64,000 nucleotides of DNA, taken from positions 1,410,501 to 1,474,500 of the forward strand of contig CANJKZ010000084.1 of the NCBI GenBank assembly GCA_947471745.1, in the 5' to 3' direction. Below the pieces are notes generated by a model. The model did not search any database, was not told the DNA's origin, and was given only the letters and a program-made list of their open reading frames with translations. Below, in pieces: positions 30,774 through 42,437 of the stretch. This DNA comes from Closterium sp. Naga37s-1 (taxonomy: Eukaryota; Streptophyta; Zygnematophyceae; Desmidiales; Closteriaceae). How positions within the stretch are numbered: position 1 is the stretch's first letter; every line of letters begins with the position of its first letter. The position numbers and the translations under genes are program-made.

Positions 30774-32375
30774 TCAAGAAGTCAACAAGTGAGGCACAGT
30801 AGGTACAAGGCCTAACACAGTACAGAAACGCTGATGATCACAAGTCTGAAGTGCCTTGGTGAAGACATCAGCAGTGTTGGCCTGAGAGGCCACGTAAGCA
30901 AGACGAAGCTGGCCACGCTGCTGCAACTCTCGAGCAAGGAAGTAGCGCAGAGCAATGTGCTTCGTTCTGTGCTCCAGTCTGTGCTCCTGACACAAGGCCA
31001 GCATGGCCTTGTTGTCGACGTACAGAACTGGAGGAGAACGAGGTGCCTCTCCCAAGTCGGTCAGCAGGTAGGTGAGCCAGCGAAGCTCCTGTGCAGCCCT
31101 GGCCCCAGCGTAGATCTCAGCCTCACAACTGGAGCTGAGAACAGAAGAAGAGCGGGTAGACCGCCAGGAGACAGAATCGGAGCCAAGGCTGAAGGTGTAA
31201 CCCTGTGACGACCGCTGCGTAGCCAAGTCGTCAACCCAGGAGGCGTCAGCGTGACCAGTGAGGACAACTCGAGCCCGTCCTCCAAGCACGAGCCCCATGC
31301 CCGATGTACTGCACAAGTAGCGCAACACCCTCTTAGCAGCCTCCCACTGCTCTGGTCGGTGTCTCCCAAGCGCAACGTAGCGTGCCATGATGCTAAGAGG
31401 GTAGGCAAGGTCAGGTCGAGTGTAGGTCAACACGTACATGAGGCAGCCCACAAGCTCTGGATACGGGCCACTCGGCTCTACGGACTCGTCCGAAGGTGGA
31501 GCTGAGAGCGAGTGACCGGTAGGCAGAGGAGTGGACTGTGGCGAGGAGTAGGTGAAGCCGAAGCGCTGAAGGACCTGCTGCACCATGTGTGACTGAGTCA
31601 AGGTAATGGTGCGCTGTGCTCTGTCCCGGGTGATCCGCAAGCCAAGATAGCTTGTGAGCTCACCCAGGTCTGTGCACGTGTGTCTCTTCTGCAGCTCGGA
31701 CTTCACGTGGGCGAGTGCCTCCGTGTCAGCAGTAGCAAAGACAAGGTCGTCTACGTACACAAGAACGTAGAACGGCAGCAGAGTAGCGTCAGTGCGTAGA
31801 AACAGAGAAGGGTCAGCAGTGGAAGGAGCAAAACCAAGAGCAGCAAGAGTCGTCCTGAGCGTGTCGTGCCACTCACGGGGCGCCTGGCGGAGACCGTAGA
31901 CTGGCCGCCGGAGGCTCCACTGGGTACCAGCAGGAAACGACCCAGTGAAGCCAGGTGGGCGGCGCAGCCAGATCTCCTCGTGCAGGCTGCCCTGTAGGAA
32001 GGCTGTGCTGAAGTCAAGCGAGTGGAGCTCGTAGTCACGCTGAGCAGCAACGTGTAGTAGTCCCCGAAGAGTGGTCATCTTCGGGGTAGGGGAGAAGGTC
32101 TGAAAGAAGTCAACTCTCTGTCGCTGACTGAAGCCACGTGCAACGTAACGCGCCTTGAAGGCAGGCGGAGAACCCGGTGGCCGCTTCACTCTGAAGATCC
32201 ACATGCCACTGACGATGTTCGCCAAGGTAGGGGAACCTCGTCTACGTAGGTGCCTGTGGACTTCCAGGAAGCCATCTCTGCGTCCATGGCTGCCTGCCAC
32301 TGGGAGGAGTAGGGACCCTCTATCGCCTCTGCGTAAGAGCGCGGGGTCGGGATGTCTAGTGCATCCGGGTCTCAC
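30774..32375 (-). pseudogene. RT-RNase H region of element D
   Basis: A long frame reads VSGMWIFRVKRPPGSPPAFKAR-type RT sequence, then LDFSTAFLQGS, the YVDDLVFA catalytic box (about 31750), the GCLMYVLTYTRPDLAYPLS block and RNase H (SCEAEIYAGARAAQELRWL, then VDNKAMLALCQEH), ending near 30774. It is the typical copia C-terminal half. It is well preserved and closely related to fragment R on the other strand at 57640-59150. Confidence 0.85.
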
Positions 32376-33099
32376 TCAGGGGCAAGCAGCATGGACACGA
32401 GATGAGGTGAAGCAGCAGCAAAGCACTCAAGGTCCTCCTGCCTGTCCTCAAGGACGTCCGTGCCAAGAGCACACTCACCCCCGACGGACGGAGGACAGAC
32501 AGACACAGACGCAGACTCAGCAACAAGACGAGCAGCGTAGTCTAGGCGACAGGCTGCAGCAAAGTCAACAAGCTCCGCAACAAGAGCAGACGCAGCAGAG
32601 GACTCAAACAGAGGGTCAGTGACAGCAGTGGCCAGAAAGCGCGTGACAGTAGGACTAGCAGCACGAAGGGAGTCAGACTCCGGGTCCGGACCGTCAGGAA
32701 GAGAGGACGCAGGAGGAGAGGGCAGAGGGACACGCTGTGGAGCAGTGGAAGGACGCAGAGTCATAGAGTGAGTGCCAGGGACAGGAGGAAGACGCGGACG
32801 CGAAACACGACCAGCGCGAACAGAACGGACAGGCGACGTAGAACGAGACGCAGGCGACACAGGACGCGACTCAGGCTCACGACGCTCCGTAAGACCTCTA
32901 GTCGGACCAGAGTAAGGAGAAGGACCAGGCAGCGGAGAGGCCGGCTGTAACTGCGACTGAGACGGGACAGGCGGTGGACTCAGGGAAGGAGGAGGAGGAC
33001 CAGGAGAAGGTGGGGAGCCAAGAACCTGCTGCGGCCGCGCAGCGCCTCGAGAAACAGCAGAGACAGAACCGGTACCCTCAGCCGCAGGGTCTCCTGTCC

Positions 33100-33425
33100 T
33101 AGCAGCACCTCCTGTAGCTCCAGCACCAGCACCTCCTCCAGCAGCACCAGCACCTCCAGCAGCTCCAGCAGCTCCAGCACCAGCACCACCTCCAGCAGTG
33201 CCAGCACCTCCAGTAGCTCCAGTAGCACCTCCAGCACCAGCAGCACCTCCAGCAGCTCCAGCAGCTCCAGCACCAGCACCACCTCCAGCAGCGCCAGCAC
33301 CTCCAGCAGCACCCGCACCAGCAGCACCTCCAGCAGCTCCAGCAGCTCCAGCACCAGCACCACCTCCAGCAGCGCCAGCACCTCTAGCAGCACCCGCACC
33401 AGCAGCACCTCCAGCAGCAACCCGA
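33100..33425 (-). repeat. GCTGG-type minisatellite in the integrase-RT hinge of D
   Basis: The plus strand shows many CCAGCAGCTCCAGCAC-like units, with a higher-order period of roughly 110-120 bp. On the sense strand this encodes a long glycine-alanine run between integrase and RT. Similar low-complexity hinges occur in J. Confidence 0.85.
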
Positions 33426-33599
33426 TAGCGCCGAGAGTACCACTCACGAAGCCGCTGTGGAGAGAGGGGCTCCCGCCGCGACGGGACACCCAGAGCACCT
33501 CCAGACTCAACACGCGCAGGCTCAGCACCTCCAGACACAGTACCCTCAGGCGCCACACCCCTAGGCTCAGCACGCCCAGTCTCAGCACCCCCAGAGTCA

Positions 33600-35092
33600 G
33601 CACCCCCAGCAGCACCTGAGTCGACAGCTACCTCGACCGGCTCGACAGGGTCGACGTGGGACACCCCTGAGGGGGCAGGAGCCTGGGGGGGGAGGGGGTC
33701 TACCGGAGGAGTACCTGGGGCAAGGAAGAGCGGCGGGGGAGGGGGAGAGGCAGTGCGGTAGGGAAAGAGACGGTAGTACGACACCGACTCATCAAACGTG
33801 ACGTCCTGAGAGGACAGAACACGACGCGAGCTGGGGTGGTAGAACTGCAACCCGGGTGCGTCAGGAGGGAAGCCAAGGAAGACACAGGGAACGGCACGGG
33901 AGGACAGCTTGTCCGCTGTAGTATCGCGGACAAAAGCTCGAGATCCCCAGACACGGAACGCGGACGCATCGCCAACCTTCCCCGTCCACCGCAGAGTAGG
34001 TGTGGTCTCCGGCAAGGAGACACGAGGCTGAAGGTTGATCTGATGCGCAGCGTACTGAACCGCGAACGGCCACAGAAAGTGGGGAGCAGCCGCATGGATC
34101 ATGGACGTACGAGCGACATCCATGACCATGCCAATGCGGCGCTCAGCAATCCCATTTTGCTGCGGGGAGGCCGGAAGCGTGAACGCCTGGCGGATGCCCT
34201 CCAAACGACAGAAGGCTCTCAGAAGGTCGGAGGAAAACTCCCCGCCTCTGTCTGAGTGCAGACGCAAAACAGGAAGGTCGGAGCCGAAACTCTCACTAAG
34301 CTGGCGACGAGCACCACGGATCCAGTCGATCAACACCTCAGTGACCTCACCCTTGCTGCGCAAGGGGAAGACTGTGGTGTAACGCGAGTAGTCGTCAACG
34401 ACCAGCAGGAAGTAACGCTCGTGACCCTGTCCACGAACGCGGGCTGGGCCCCACACGTCCATGTGAAGAGTCTGCAGAGGGGCCTCAGTCGGAGGAAACG
34501 AGGAGGAGTGAGGAGCGGCGCGCTGCCGGCCCTCGACACAAGGAACACCGGTGGGGGCAGGCCCTGGAGGAAGGGGAGGGAGGGACCTGGGGAGTCCAGA
34601 GACAAGAGCACGGGAGGCCATACCTCGAAGACGAGGCAGGGAGGGGTGACCAAGGCGGTGGTGCCAGAGGAGAGTCTCGTGCGCCAGAGGGCGACACGAG
34701 CAGGGGGTAGACGCAGGACTAGACCTGGACGCTGCAGCAAACACCTGACTAGACGCAGCTACCTGACCAGACGCAGGGACCGGAGGAGGCGCAGTAGTCA
34801 GTGTGTACAGACTCGACCCTGGCCGACGGGTGAACGTGGCCAGGTGGCGGCCCGTCCGAGAGCAAGTGCATTGGGTCACACGCTGACCTCCAGGAGTGTG
34901 CAAGGACTGGTCCCCCGGAGGGGTCAGCAAGGGAGACCGCAACAGGCCGACGGAGCGGCGTGAGCGTGGTGCTGTCTCTAAAGAAAGAGCGCGAAGCACC
35001 AGAGTCAAGTGTGAAGGTGTGAAAGGACTCAGTAGGTGCAGTACCAGAGGGAGGAGACGTACCAGCACCTGGAGCAGCAGACGCACTAGCAC
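33600..35092 (-). pseudogene. GAG-pre-integrase and integrase region of element D
   Basis: Read on the minus strand: LLWHHRLGHPSLPRLRGM (GAG-pre-integrase), CVEGRQRAAPHSS, LHMDVWGPARV (integrase start), LRLHSDRGGEFSSD, and QQNGIAERRIGMVM with the third acidic residue, then the FRVWGSRAFVRD block. The integrase inserts the element DNA copy. The frame is well preserved; the whole element has about three breaks. Confidence 0.85.
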
Positions 35093-36502
35093 CTAGAGCA
35101 GCAGCCACACTAGCACCTAGAGCAGCAGCCACAGTGCCCGGGTCGGGCGGGACACGCAGGTAACAGTCACCCTCAGTAATATCAGCAAGAGCATACATGG
35201 CAGCAAGGATAGCATCAAAATCTAGATCAAAGATAGGCACATTCTGCAGAAGCAGATCATGCCAACGAGGAAGCTCAACAGCGTCAGGAAACTGGGTACG
35301 CCAAGCGTCAGTCAAGCGGCCAAAGCAGCGCTGCGTGGTGTGTGGGAGACCACACACCTCCCCACTACGAGTGCCGGTGCTAAGAACGTACGCGCAGGGA
35401 CCTGCACCCCCAGACCTCCCACGTCCAGCGTACCACTCACGAAGCTGCTGAACAGACGGGGTCTCACGGGTGCGCAGCTGCTGCGGACGCTGGCTGCCAC
35501 CAAGGCCTCCACGCTGCGTGGCCGCACCGCGACCAGCACCACCTCCTCCGCTACCTCCACCACCGCCGCCGCCGCCGCCACCTCCTCCACCACCGCCGCC
35601 ACGGCCGCCACTGCCGCCACCTACGCCCCCACTCCCGGAACCACCCCCACCACCACCTCCACCTCCTCCACCTCCTCCACCGCTGCCTCCACCGCCCCCA
35701 CCACCACCCCTGCTTCCCTTTCCCTTGCCAGTGCGGCGTCGCCCACTAGGGGCAGACGCAGCGCCGACCTCCTCAGTGCCAACGAGGTCGACAGCAGCAG
35801 CAGAGGCAACAGAGGGGAGAAGGGGGACAGGGGAACACCCCTCAAAGAAGGGGGTGCGACGGTCACCGCGAGAAGCACCAATAGCTAAGATACTCTTCTC
35901 AGCTGCAGCAAGGCGCTCCTCTATCAAGTCGACAGTCAGCTCGGTGGGGCAAAGGGAGAGAAAGTGGTCCCTGACTGAAGAGAGAGAGAGTCAGGGAGGC
36001 GGGTGACTAGGTAGTAAAGGGTGATGTACATGGGGGGGGGGTTCCTGGCACAGAACTCAGTGGGAAGGGCAGCGCGGTAGCGGGCGTCACTAGTGCGAAG
36101 GTGAGCAACTAGGTCAGCGACAGTGGCAAAGGCAGCAAGGTCAGGGAAAAGGTACGGTAGCATGAGGCGGCTGAGGGCAGCAGTGGCAGGGGAGGAGTAG
36201 CGTGCAACTACAGCGTCATACAGAGCCCTAGCACTCTTGTACTGACTAAAGTGCGCGCGCTCAGTAGACGGCAGGTGGTTGCGCACAGCAAGACGAGCAG
36301 CAGCATCGCGCGTGAGCCACTGCGAGCGAACAGTACTGTCAGCATCAGCAGTAGGGGCAGTAGAGGCGCCAGAAGTGAGATCGAACAGTGAGAGACCATC
36401 CTTGCTATCGCACTGTAGGAAAAGCTGCAGATCATCTAGCCAGACCTCAAAGTCAACAGCCCGACCCTCAGCATCAAAGGTAACAACATTGAGACTAGCC
36501 AT
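34930..36502 (-). pseudogene. Gag and protease region of element D
   Basis: Gag starts at 36502 (MASLNVVTFDAEGRAVDF), with the same N-terminal pattern as gags of I and L. A glycine-rich low-complexity stretch (about 35530-35720) follows, then an unusual cysteine-histidine motif (CAYVLSTGTRSGEVC followed by GLPHTTQRC), a longer-spaced knuckle than the CX2CX4HX4C of B, E and G. The protease box FTLDSGASRSFFRDS is near 35000. Confidence 0.82.
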
Positions 36503-36539
36503 GACAGGAGAAGCAGCAGGCTAGCAGTAGCAGCAGTGG

Positions 36540-37800
36540 AACCCGGCTAAGCAGGCTAGGTAGGGCGGCGCAGCTCGGTAGCGCGGCGCTCTTACCAAGG
36601 GGGAGGCTGGGGCAGGGCCGGGGTAGGGCCGGGGTAGTCCAGGAGCAGGGCCGGGGCAGGGCCGGGGCAGTTCAGGAGCAGGGCCGGGGCAGGGCCGGGG
36701 CAGTTCAGGAGCAGGGCCGGGGCAGAGCCGGGGCAGTTCAGGAGCAGGGCCGGGGCAGGGCCAGGGCAGAGCCGGGCCAGGGCCGGGGCAGGGCCGGGGC
36801 AGGGCCGGGGCAGAGCCGGGGCAGTTCAGGAGCAGGGCCGGGGCAGGGCCGGGGCAGAGCCGGGGCAGGGCCTGGGGCAGTTCAGGAGCAGGGCCGGGGC
36901 AGGGCCAGGGCAGAGCCGGGCCAGGGCCGGGGCAGTTCAGGGGCAGGGCCGGGGCAGGAGCCGGGGCAGGGCCGGGGCAGAGCCGGGGCAGTTCAGGAGC
37001 AGGGCCGGGGCAGTGCAGAAGCAGGGCCGGGGTAGTTCAGGGGCAGGGCCGGGGCAGAGCCGGGGCAGGGCCTGGGCAGAGCCGGGCCAGGGCCGGGGCA
37101 GTTCAGGGGCAGGTCAGGAGCAGGGCCGGGGCAGTGCAGAAGCAGGGCCGGGGCAGTTCAGGAGCAGGGCCAGGGCAGCGTCGGGGAAGAGCTGCGACAG
37201 GGCCGCAGCAGGGCCGGCTGGGCCTGAAGGGGCCTCTAACGGGGCCTGACTGGGCCGAACGGGGCCTATAACGGGGCCTGACGAGGCCTATAACAGGGCC
37301 GAACGGGGCCTATAACGGGGCCTGACGGGGCCGATAACGGGGCCGTACGGGGCCTATAACGGGGCCGTGCGGGGCCTATAACGGGGCCTGACGGGGCCTA
37401 TAACAGGGCCGTACGGGGCCGTACGGGGCCTATAACGGGGCCTGACGGGCCTTACGGGGCCTCTAACGGGGCCTGATGTGGCCGTACGGGGCCTCTAACG
37501 GGGCCTGACGGGGCCGTACGGGGCCTCTGACGGGGCCTGTCGGGGCCTAACGGGGCCTTAAACGGGGCCGAACGGGGCCTGACGGGGCATAACGGGGCCT
37601 TACGGGGCATAACGGGGCCTTACGCGGCCTTAATCCGCGCCCTAAATGGGGCCTAAAGGGGCCTTACGGGGCCTAATGAGGCCTTAAGGGGCCTTATGGG
37701 GCGGGCGCAGGCTCGAAGGGCGGGCGCAGGGGCCGTGACGGGCCTCGAAGGGAAGGCGCGAAGCGCGCGGCAAGTAGGCAGGGGAGAAATTTCAGTGGTG
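36540..37800 (-). repeat. C-rich tandem-repeat leader of element D
   Basis: Two arrays lie between primer site and gag. At 36600-37200 the plus strand repeats GGGGCAGGGCCGGGGCAG and GTTCAGGAGCAGG words; at 37200-37700 it repeats GGGGCCTATAACGGGGCC-like units. On the element's sense strand both are C-rich. No coding is supported; the leader is about 1.3 kb, roughly ten times the LTR. Confidence 0.9.
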
Positions 37801-37838
37801 GGCCCTTTTTAAAAAATCTCGAAACTAGCTCTATACCA

Positions 37839-37971
37839 TGTGAGAATGATAGACGAAAGAATGAATGAACTAGAAATGAGATGGGTACATATAGGAAACA
37901 CATAAGTGTTGTACCCACTAAGAGCTACCCCACTACAGCCTAAATAGACCATAGCAGATATAAGTTTGACA
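37839..37971 (-). repeat. 5' LTR of element D
   Basis: 133 bp; on the minus strand the primer-like TGGTATAGAGC follows at once (37828-37838). Followed on the plus strand by the duplication ctccg and by the zinc-knuckle part of E's gag. Confidence 0.93.
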
Positions 37972-38259
37972 CTCCGTTCTGTCACCTTTGCAAGACGTCA
38001 AGCCACCCCCGTACACACTGCCCTAACCGGCCGCTTCGCCCTTCAAGCAGTTAAGTCGCCTCAACGCAAACGAATCCGACCTCTCAATTACAAGCCTCAA
38101 CAACATCGATAGGACAACCTGCGCAAGAAACAAGAAACATCGTCAGTTGCATGACACCGCTGACCGACTCCTGCATCACAGAGTCACCACCACATTACTC
38201 ACCGGAAGAGCAACTCGACAAAAGCACATCTTGCCGCGAGTCACTTCAACCAAATCCGA

Positions 38260-41200
38260 CGTATGCAGCCATCGCTCAAAGCGAGCCGTCCGGGAAAGAT
38301 ACGTGGTTCTTGGACAGCTGCTGCGGACAGCATATGTGTTCTTCAGGACGCTTTGTTCAACGTGAACACCAACTTCAATGCGAGGTCGTCATCACCGTCG
38401 CCAACAATCAGAATCTGCGCACAGGACGACAAGGCGTTGTGCAACTTCAGTCACGAGAAACAAACGTCATACTGCAGATGTCGAAGGTTTTAATAGCAGA
38501 AGGACTCGGTTACAACCTACTGAGCGTCAGCCAACTGATGGCGAAGGGCATACACCTCAAAGCAGACAGCACCACTCAGGAGTTTAAGTTATACCACGGC
38601 AAGGGCGGTCTCTACATCGGAAAGGCGGTCTTGAAAAATAATGTTTTTGTCCTCGACTTCGTCCCAGATCTTGGAACCGCCGACAGCGACGGGATCGTCA
38701 CTTTCACCTCCTGGACACATCCACCGGATCTCGACCCCGACTTCAGTCCAGAAGGCTTCTGGTACTCGCACACCATCCCTGAGGCAGAACGAACAAGAGC
38801 ATTAGCAACAATTCAACACTCGGCAGCAGAAGAGACAACATCGGCAGCAGCAGAAACAACAGCAGCAGCAGCAGCAACATCGACACCAATCGCTGGTCCT
38901 TCAACTGCATCGGCTCAAATCGACGACACTCCACCGACTCTTGCGCAACAGCTTCACCCAAAATCACGAGAAGTACATCGAAGTGCAAACTTCACCGCAA
39001 GCTTCTACTCCAACTCCGACTTGTATCGTCGCTCACCCGGACATCGCGCTAGCAAAGACATTTGGCACGCACGAATGGGACATCCAAGCAATACGGCGTT
39101 AAACAACACAATCTGAGCAGGAGTACTCGACAAAGATTCACTGCTTCTAACCGATGGAAGCGAACTTCGACGAGCTCGTGGAACGTGCTTTACCTGCCCC
39201 GAAGCAGACTTACCGCATCGACCATTCGCTTCTCACCACAACCCTAGCGCACCAGCTTACGCACCACTTGAGAAAGTGTACAGCGACATCCTGTACAATC
39301 GCGAACCTGGACAAGGAGCATACAGCTACACCATCACGTTCATCGATGTCACTACGCGTTACGTTTGGCACCTTAATCTTCCGAGCAAGGACATGGCTTT
39401 CGAGGCCTTCGTGGCTTGGCTCCCAGTAGCAGAACGAGAATCGGGCGTGAAACTAAAAAGCTTTCAGTCAGACGGAAGAGGAGAATACACCTCACAGAGG
39501 TTCAAGCAGCTCTTGGCAGAAAGAGAAATCAAGAGGCTCATCTCGCTTCCCTACGCCCATCAACAGCAAGGCGTGGCCGAACGGATGAATCGAACTCTCC
39601 AGAACACCATGCGCAAATTACTGCGTGGCATGCGACTGCCCAATCACCAGTGGCCTGACGCGATGGACCACGCTGTCATGCTGCACAACTTGCTTTCGTC
39701 GTCATCACTACCGAACAACGCATCACCGCACCTGCTGTGGACAGGAAAACAGGGCAGCACAAAATTGTTAAGAGTTTTTGGCTGCATGGTACAGTACCGA
39801 CCCCCATCTGCACGAGCCGGCCGATTTTCCCAACGCGCACAGTGGGGACTACACCTGGGCATCGAAAGAAATTACAACGCGTGGAAGATTTTCGACGTCC
39901 ACTCCAAAGAAACAGTAGCAGCACGTGATGTCATTTTCTACGAACGACTCACCCTTCCGACATACCTTGCCAACCTGGCAGAAGACCGAGACCCCACAGG
40001 TGGCTTCCGTGGTGATCGAGCCTTCGCCTCGACAGCAGACGAAGCTGACTGGGACGAGCAGAACGTGGATAACGCCTCGGAAGAAGCAGGACCACTCCCA
40101 TACTGCTCCGTGCCTATCCCCATGGACGACGAAAATCCCCGCGAAAGCGTCAACGCCGAAACTTATTTCGACTTCGCCGACACCGGTTACGTTACACCTG
40201 CAGAAGTCAACACCAACGAAGCAGAACGCATAGGGCCCAACTTCATACCTGACCCAGAAATAGGTGACGAAGCAGCTTATCCCGCGGACACAACTCTCCC
40301 CCGCTACACACAGAGTGGCCTCCAGATACTCGACCTAGTCACCGCGGTCCACGGCACAGAAACTCCTAAGGAGCCTGCCACAGTTCAGCAGGCTTTGGGG
40401 GGGGAGCATAGGGAAAAATGGCGTGAAGCCATGGACAAGGAACTGAAAGCACTGAAGGAGCGCAACACCTGGAAAGTTGTCCCTATCGGCGTGGCACGAA
40501 ACAAGACAATACTCACCGGGAAGTGGGTCTTCCGTGTGAAGACGAAAGCAGACGGCACCATTGACAAGTTCAAGGCACGCTGGGTCATACGCGGCTTCGA
40601 CCAAGAACATGGACGTGACTTCACCGAGACATTCGCTCCGGTTAGTCGACACACCTCACTACGGATTCTTCTCGCGATCGCCGCTATGAAGAAAAAGAAA
40701 CTGCGGCAAATTGATGTCGCCAACGCTTTTCTCTACGCACGTGTCAACGCAGAAATCTTCGTCGAACTTCCACACGGCTCCCACGGAGAACCTAATCATG
40801 TCTGTCAACTGCTGAAGTCATTGTACGGTATTAAACAGGCCCCGAGACTATGGCAACAGTACCTACACGCTCGACTTACTCGCATCAGATTCCGGCAGCT
40901 ACCGCACGACCAAGGCATGTACCGGCTCACGAAAGGCGACGACTATATTCTACTAATTGTCTACATAGACGATCTACTCTACATCGGGTCGACCGACAAC
41001 ATCACTACCTGGTTCGAAGGGGAGCTACACAAAGACCTCACGCTCACAGTATCATCTACCGTCACGCAATACCTCGGCCTCAATATCCAGGAAGGAGAAA
41101 GCGCGATCTACCTCAACGCCGCAAAATATGCCGACAACATCGCCAAACGCTTCGCACTCACACCACCTACCATCTCCACGCCATACCGCTACACGGCAGG

Positions 41201-41939
41201 AAATAACAAGGCAGAATCTGCTCCACTAAAGCCCGCCAGGATACGCGACTACCAGAGGAAGCTGGGATGCCTTCTCTTTGCGGCCGTTACCTGCCGCCCG
41301 GACCTATCATACTCCGCAAGTCAACTCGCCACCTACCTCAAAAGGCGTGAAGCTGAACACATGACGGAACTAGACCGCGCCCTTCACTACCTCGTTAGTA
41401 CTCCAACAATCGGCCTGATCTACTACAAGAACAGAACTACAACGCCCAAGTTAATCGGCTACGTCGACGCTGACCACGCCGGAGATTCTGACAACAGGCG
41501 CTCGCGCACAGGCTACATCTATCGCCTCAAACCCATCGGACCTATTTCCTGGCAATCGAGCAAGCAGGAATTAATCGCTCTCTCCTCAGCCGAAGCAGAA
41601 TATATCGCACTCTGCTCAGCCACCAAGGAAGGATTGTACCTTCGCGAGCTCCTGGAGGAGGCGAAGCTGGCTCAGTTACCCAGCTTCTCCCTGTTCTGTG
41701 ATAACCAGTCGGCAATTCGCATAGCCAACAAAAACGGATTCGCGAACAGGACGAAGCATATCGCCCTGCGATATTTCTTCGTAAAGGATGAGATCGAGAA
41801 GGGGAGACTTGAGTTGTCTTACTGCCCCACATCCGAGATGGCAGCTGATTACCTGACCAAGAAGCTCGGAAAGTCGAAGTTCGAATATTGCATGCTGCTG
41901 ACTGGACAAAGCCACGTCACCAGCAGCGACACTCCATAA
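38260..41939 (+). pseudogene. Pol of element E: protease, integrase, RT, RNase H
   Basis: Protease region near 38300 carries WFLDSCCGQHMCSS, a variant also found in element H. GAG-pre-integrase is near 39060 (IWHARMGHPSNTA). Integrase follows from about 39330 (FIDVTTRYVW, then QSDGRGEYTS and QGVAERMNRT). RT starts near 40380 (GEHREKWREAMDKELKAL) and has IDVANAFLYA and VYIDDLLYIGS (about 40960). RNase H runs from about 41460 (YVDADHAGD, AEAEYIALC) to 41939. The YIDD box and the DSCC motif set this lineage apart from B, F/G and D. It is broken in about two places. Confidence 0.85.
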
Positions 41940-41950
41940 GCGAAGGGGAA

Positions 41951-42393
41951 TGTTGGAAACAATTGATTTAAGTGCCTCTGTCGTGTCGAAACACCAAGAC
42001 AAGAGCGAAGCAGATCATATCGAAACATCAGCGAGTCAACCCTCGGAGGTTGAACAACTGCTGGAGGTTACGCGAAAGTCAAAGGTCAGCGACCTTTGAC
42101 CTGACAAATACAGCGCGACAGCAAGGACAAACAACTGACTCGCTACTGAGCAGTTGCCCGAGTCGACACTGTATCGAACCGCAACAGCAATAGTAAAACG
42201 GTTATTAACCATATCTCTTCATATTTCTTGTATCCTTATAAAAGCTTGTATCTCTTTGTTTTAGTCAATCAACTTTGCCCTCACATACCAGCGCAAGGTG
42301 GTTCACAAGTCTTCCATTAACGCTTCCGCTATTACATCATCCTACCTTGAATTTTGTCCTGCAAAAGATCCTAAGGGCTTCCTCAGCCCAACA
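41951..42393 (+). repeat. 3' LTR of element E
   Basis: 443 bp, gap-free against 27190-27632. Followed by the duplication cgtac. The palindrome lies at 42078-42100. Confidence 0.93.
42078..42100. promoter_or_regulatory. 23-bp palindrome in the 3' LTR of element E
   Basis: Same sequence and relative position as in the 5' LTR (27317-27339). Confidence 0.55.
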
Positions 42394-42437
42394 CGTACGT
42401 ACCATCACCTCTATTGGAATAACCGAAAGGTTAAAGT

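Larger units (their letters stand above)
30412..37971 (-). mobile_element. Element D: short-LTR Ty1/copia element inside the gag of E
   Basis: LTRs of 133 bp at 37839-37971 (5') and 30412-30544 (3') differ at about one position. A perfect 5-bp duplication, ctccg, flanks it (30407-30411 and 37972-37976). Minus-strand order: 5' LTR, primer-like TGGTATAGAGC, C-rich leader (36503-37838), gag (36502-35100), protease to integrase (about 35080-33600), proline/glycine-alanine hinge, RT and RNase H (about 32500-30774), 3' non-coding side, 3' LTR. Total 7,560 bp. It is recent and nearly complete, broken in about three places. Confidence 0.92.
27694..38160 (+). pseudogene. Gag of element E, in three blocks split by elements P and D
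   Basis: Blocks at 27694-28453, 30054-30411 and 37977-38160. The first starts MATQKERSSSNGSPG and includes the TRPFDGKDFFTWSFEFEL pattern of copia gags. The second holds a helical segment like LRDKLLRCGGSISEDAF. The third begins with a CX2CX4HX4C knuckle (CHLCKTSSHPRTHC). The two gaps are exactly the inserted elements P and D. An open frame also runs back into the LTR from 27514, but the start at 27694 matches the gag start of O. Confidence 0.82.
27190..42393 (+). mobile_element. Element E: Ty1/copia element holding nested elements P and D
   Basis: 5' LTR 27190-27632, primer site TGGTATGAGAGC from 27633, gag from 27694, pol to 41939, polypurine tract AAGGGGAA, 3' LTR 41951-42393. A perfect 5-bp duplication, cgtac, flanks it (27185-27189 and 42394-42398). 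The LTRs are 443 bp each and differ at about four positions by eye (about 0.9 percent), so it is recent. Its own sequence, without the two inserts, is about 6 kb. Apart from the two insertions the coding part looks broken in about two places. Confidence 0.92.
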
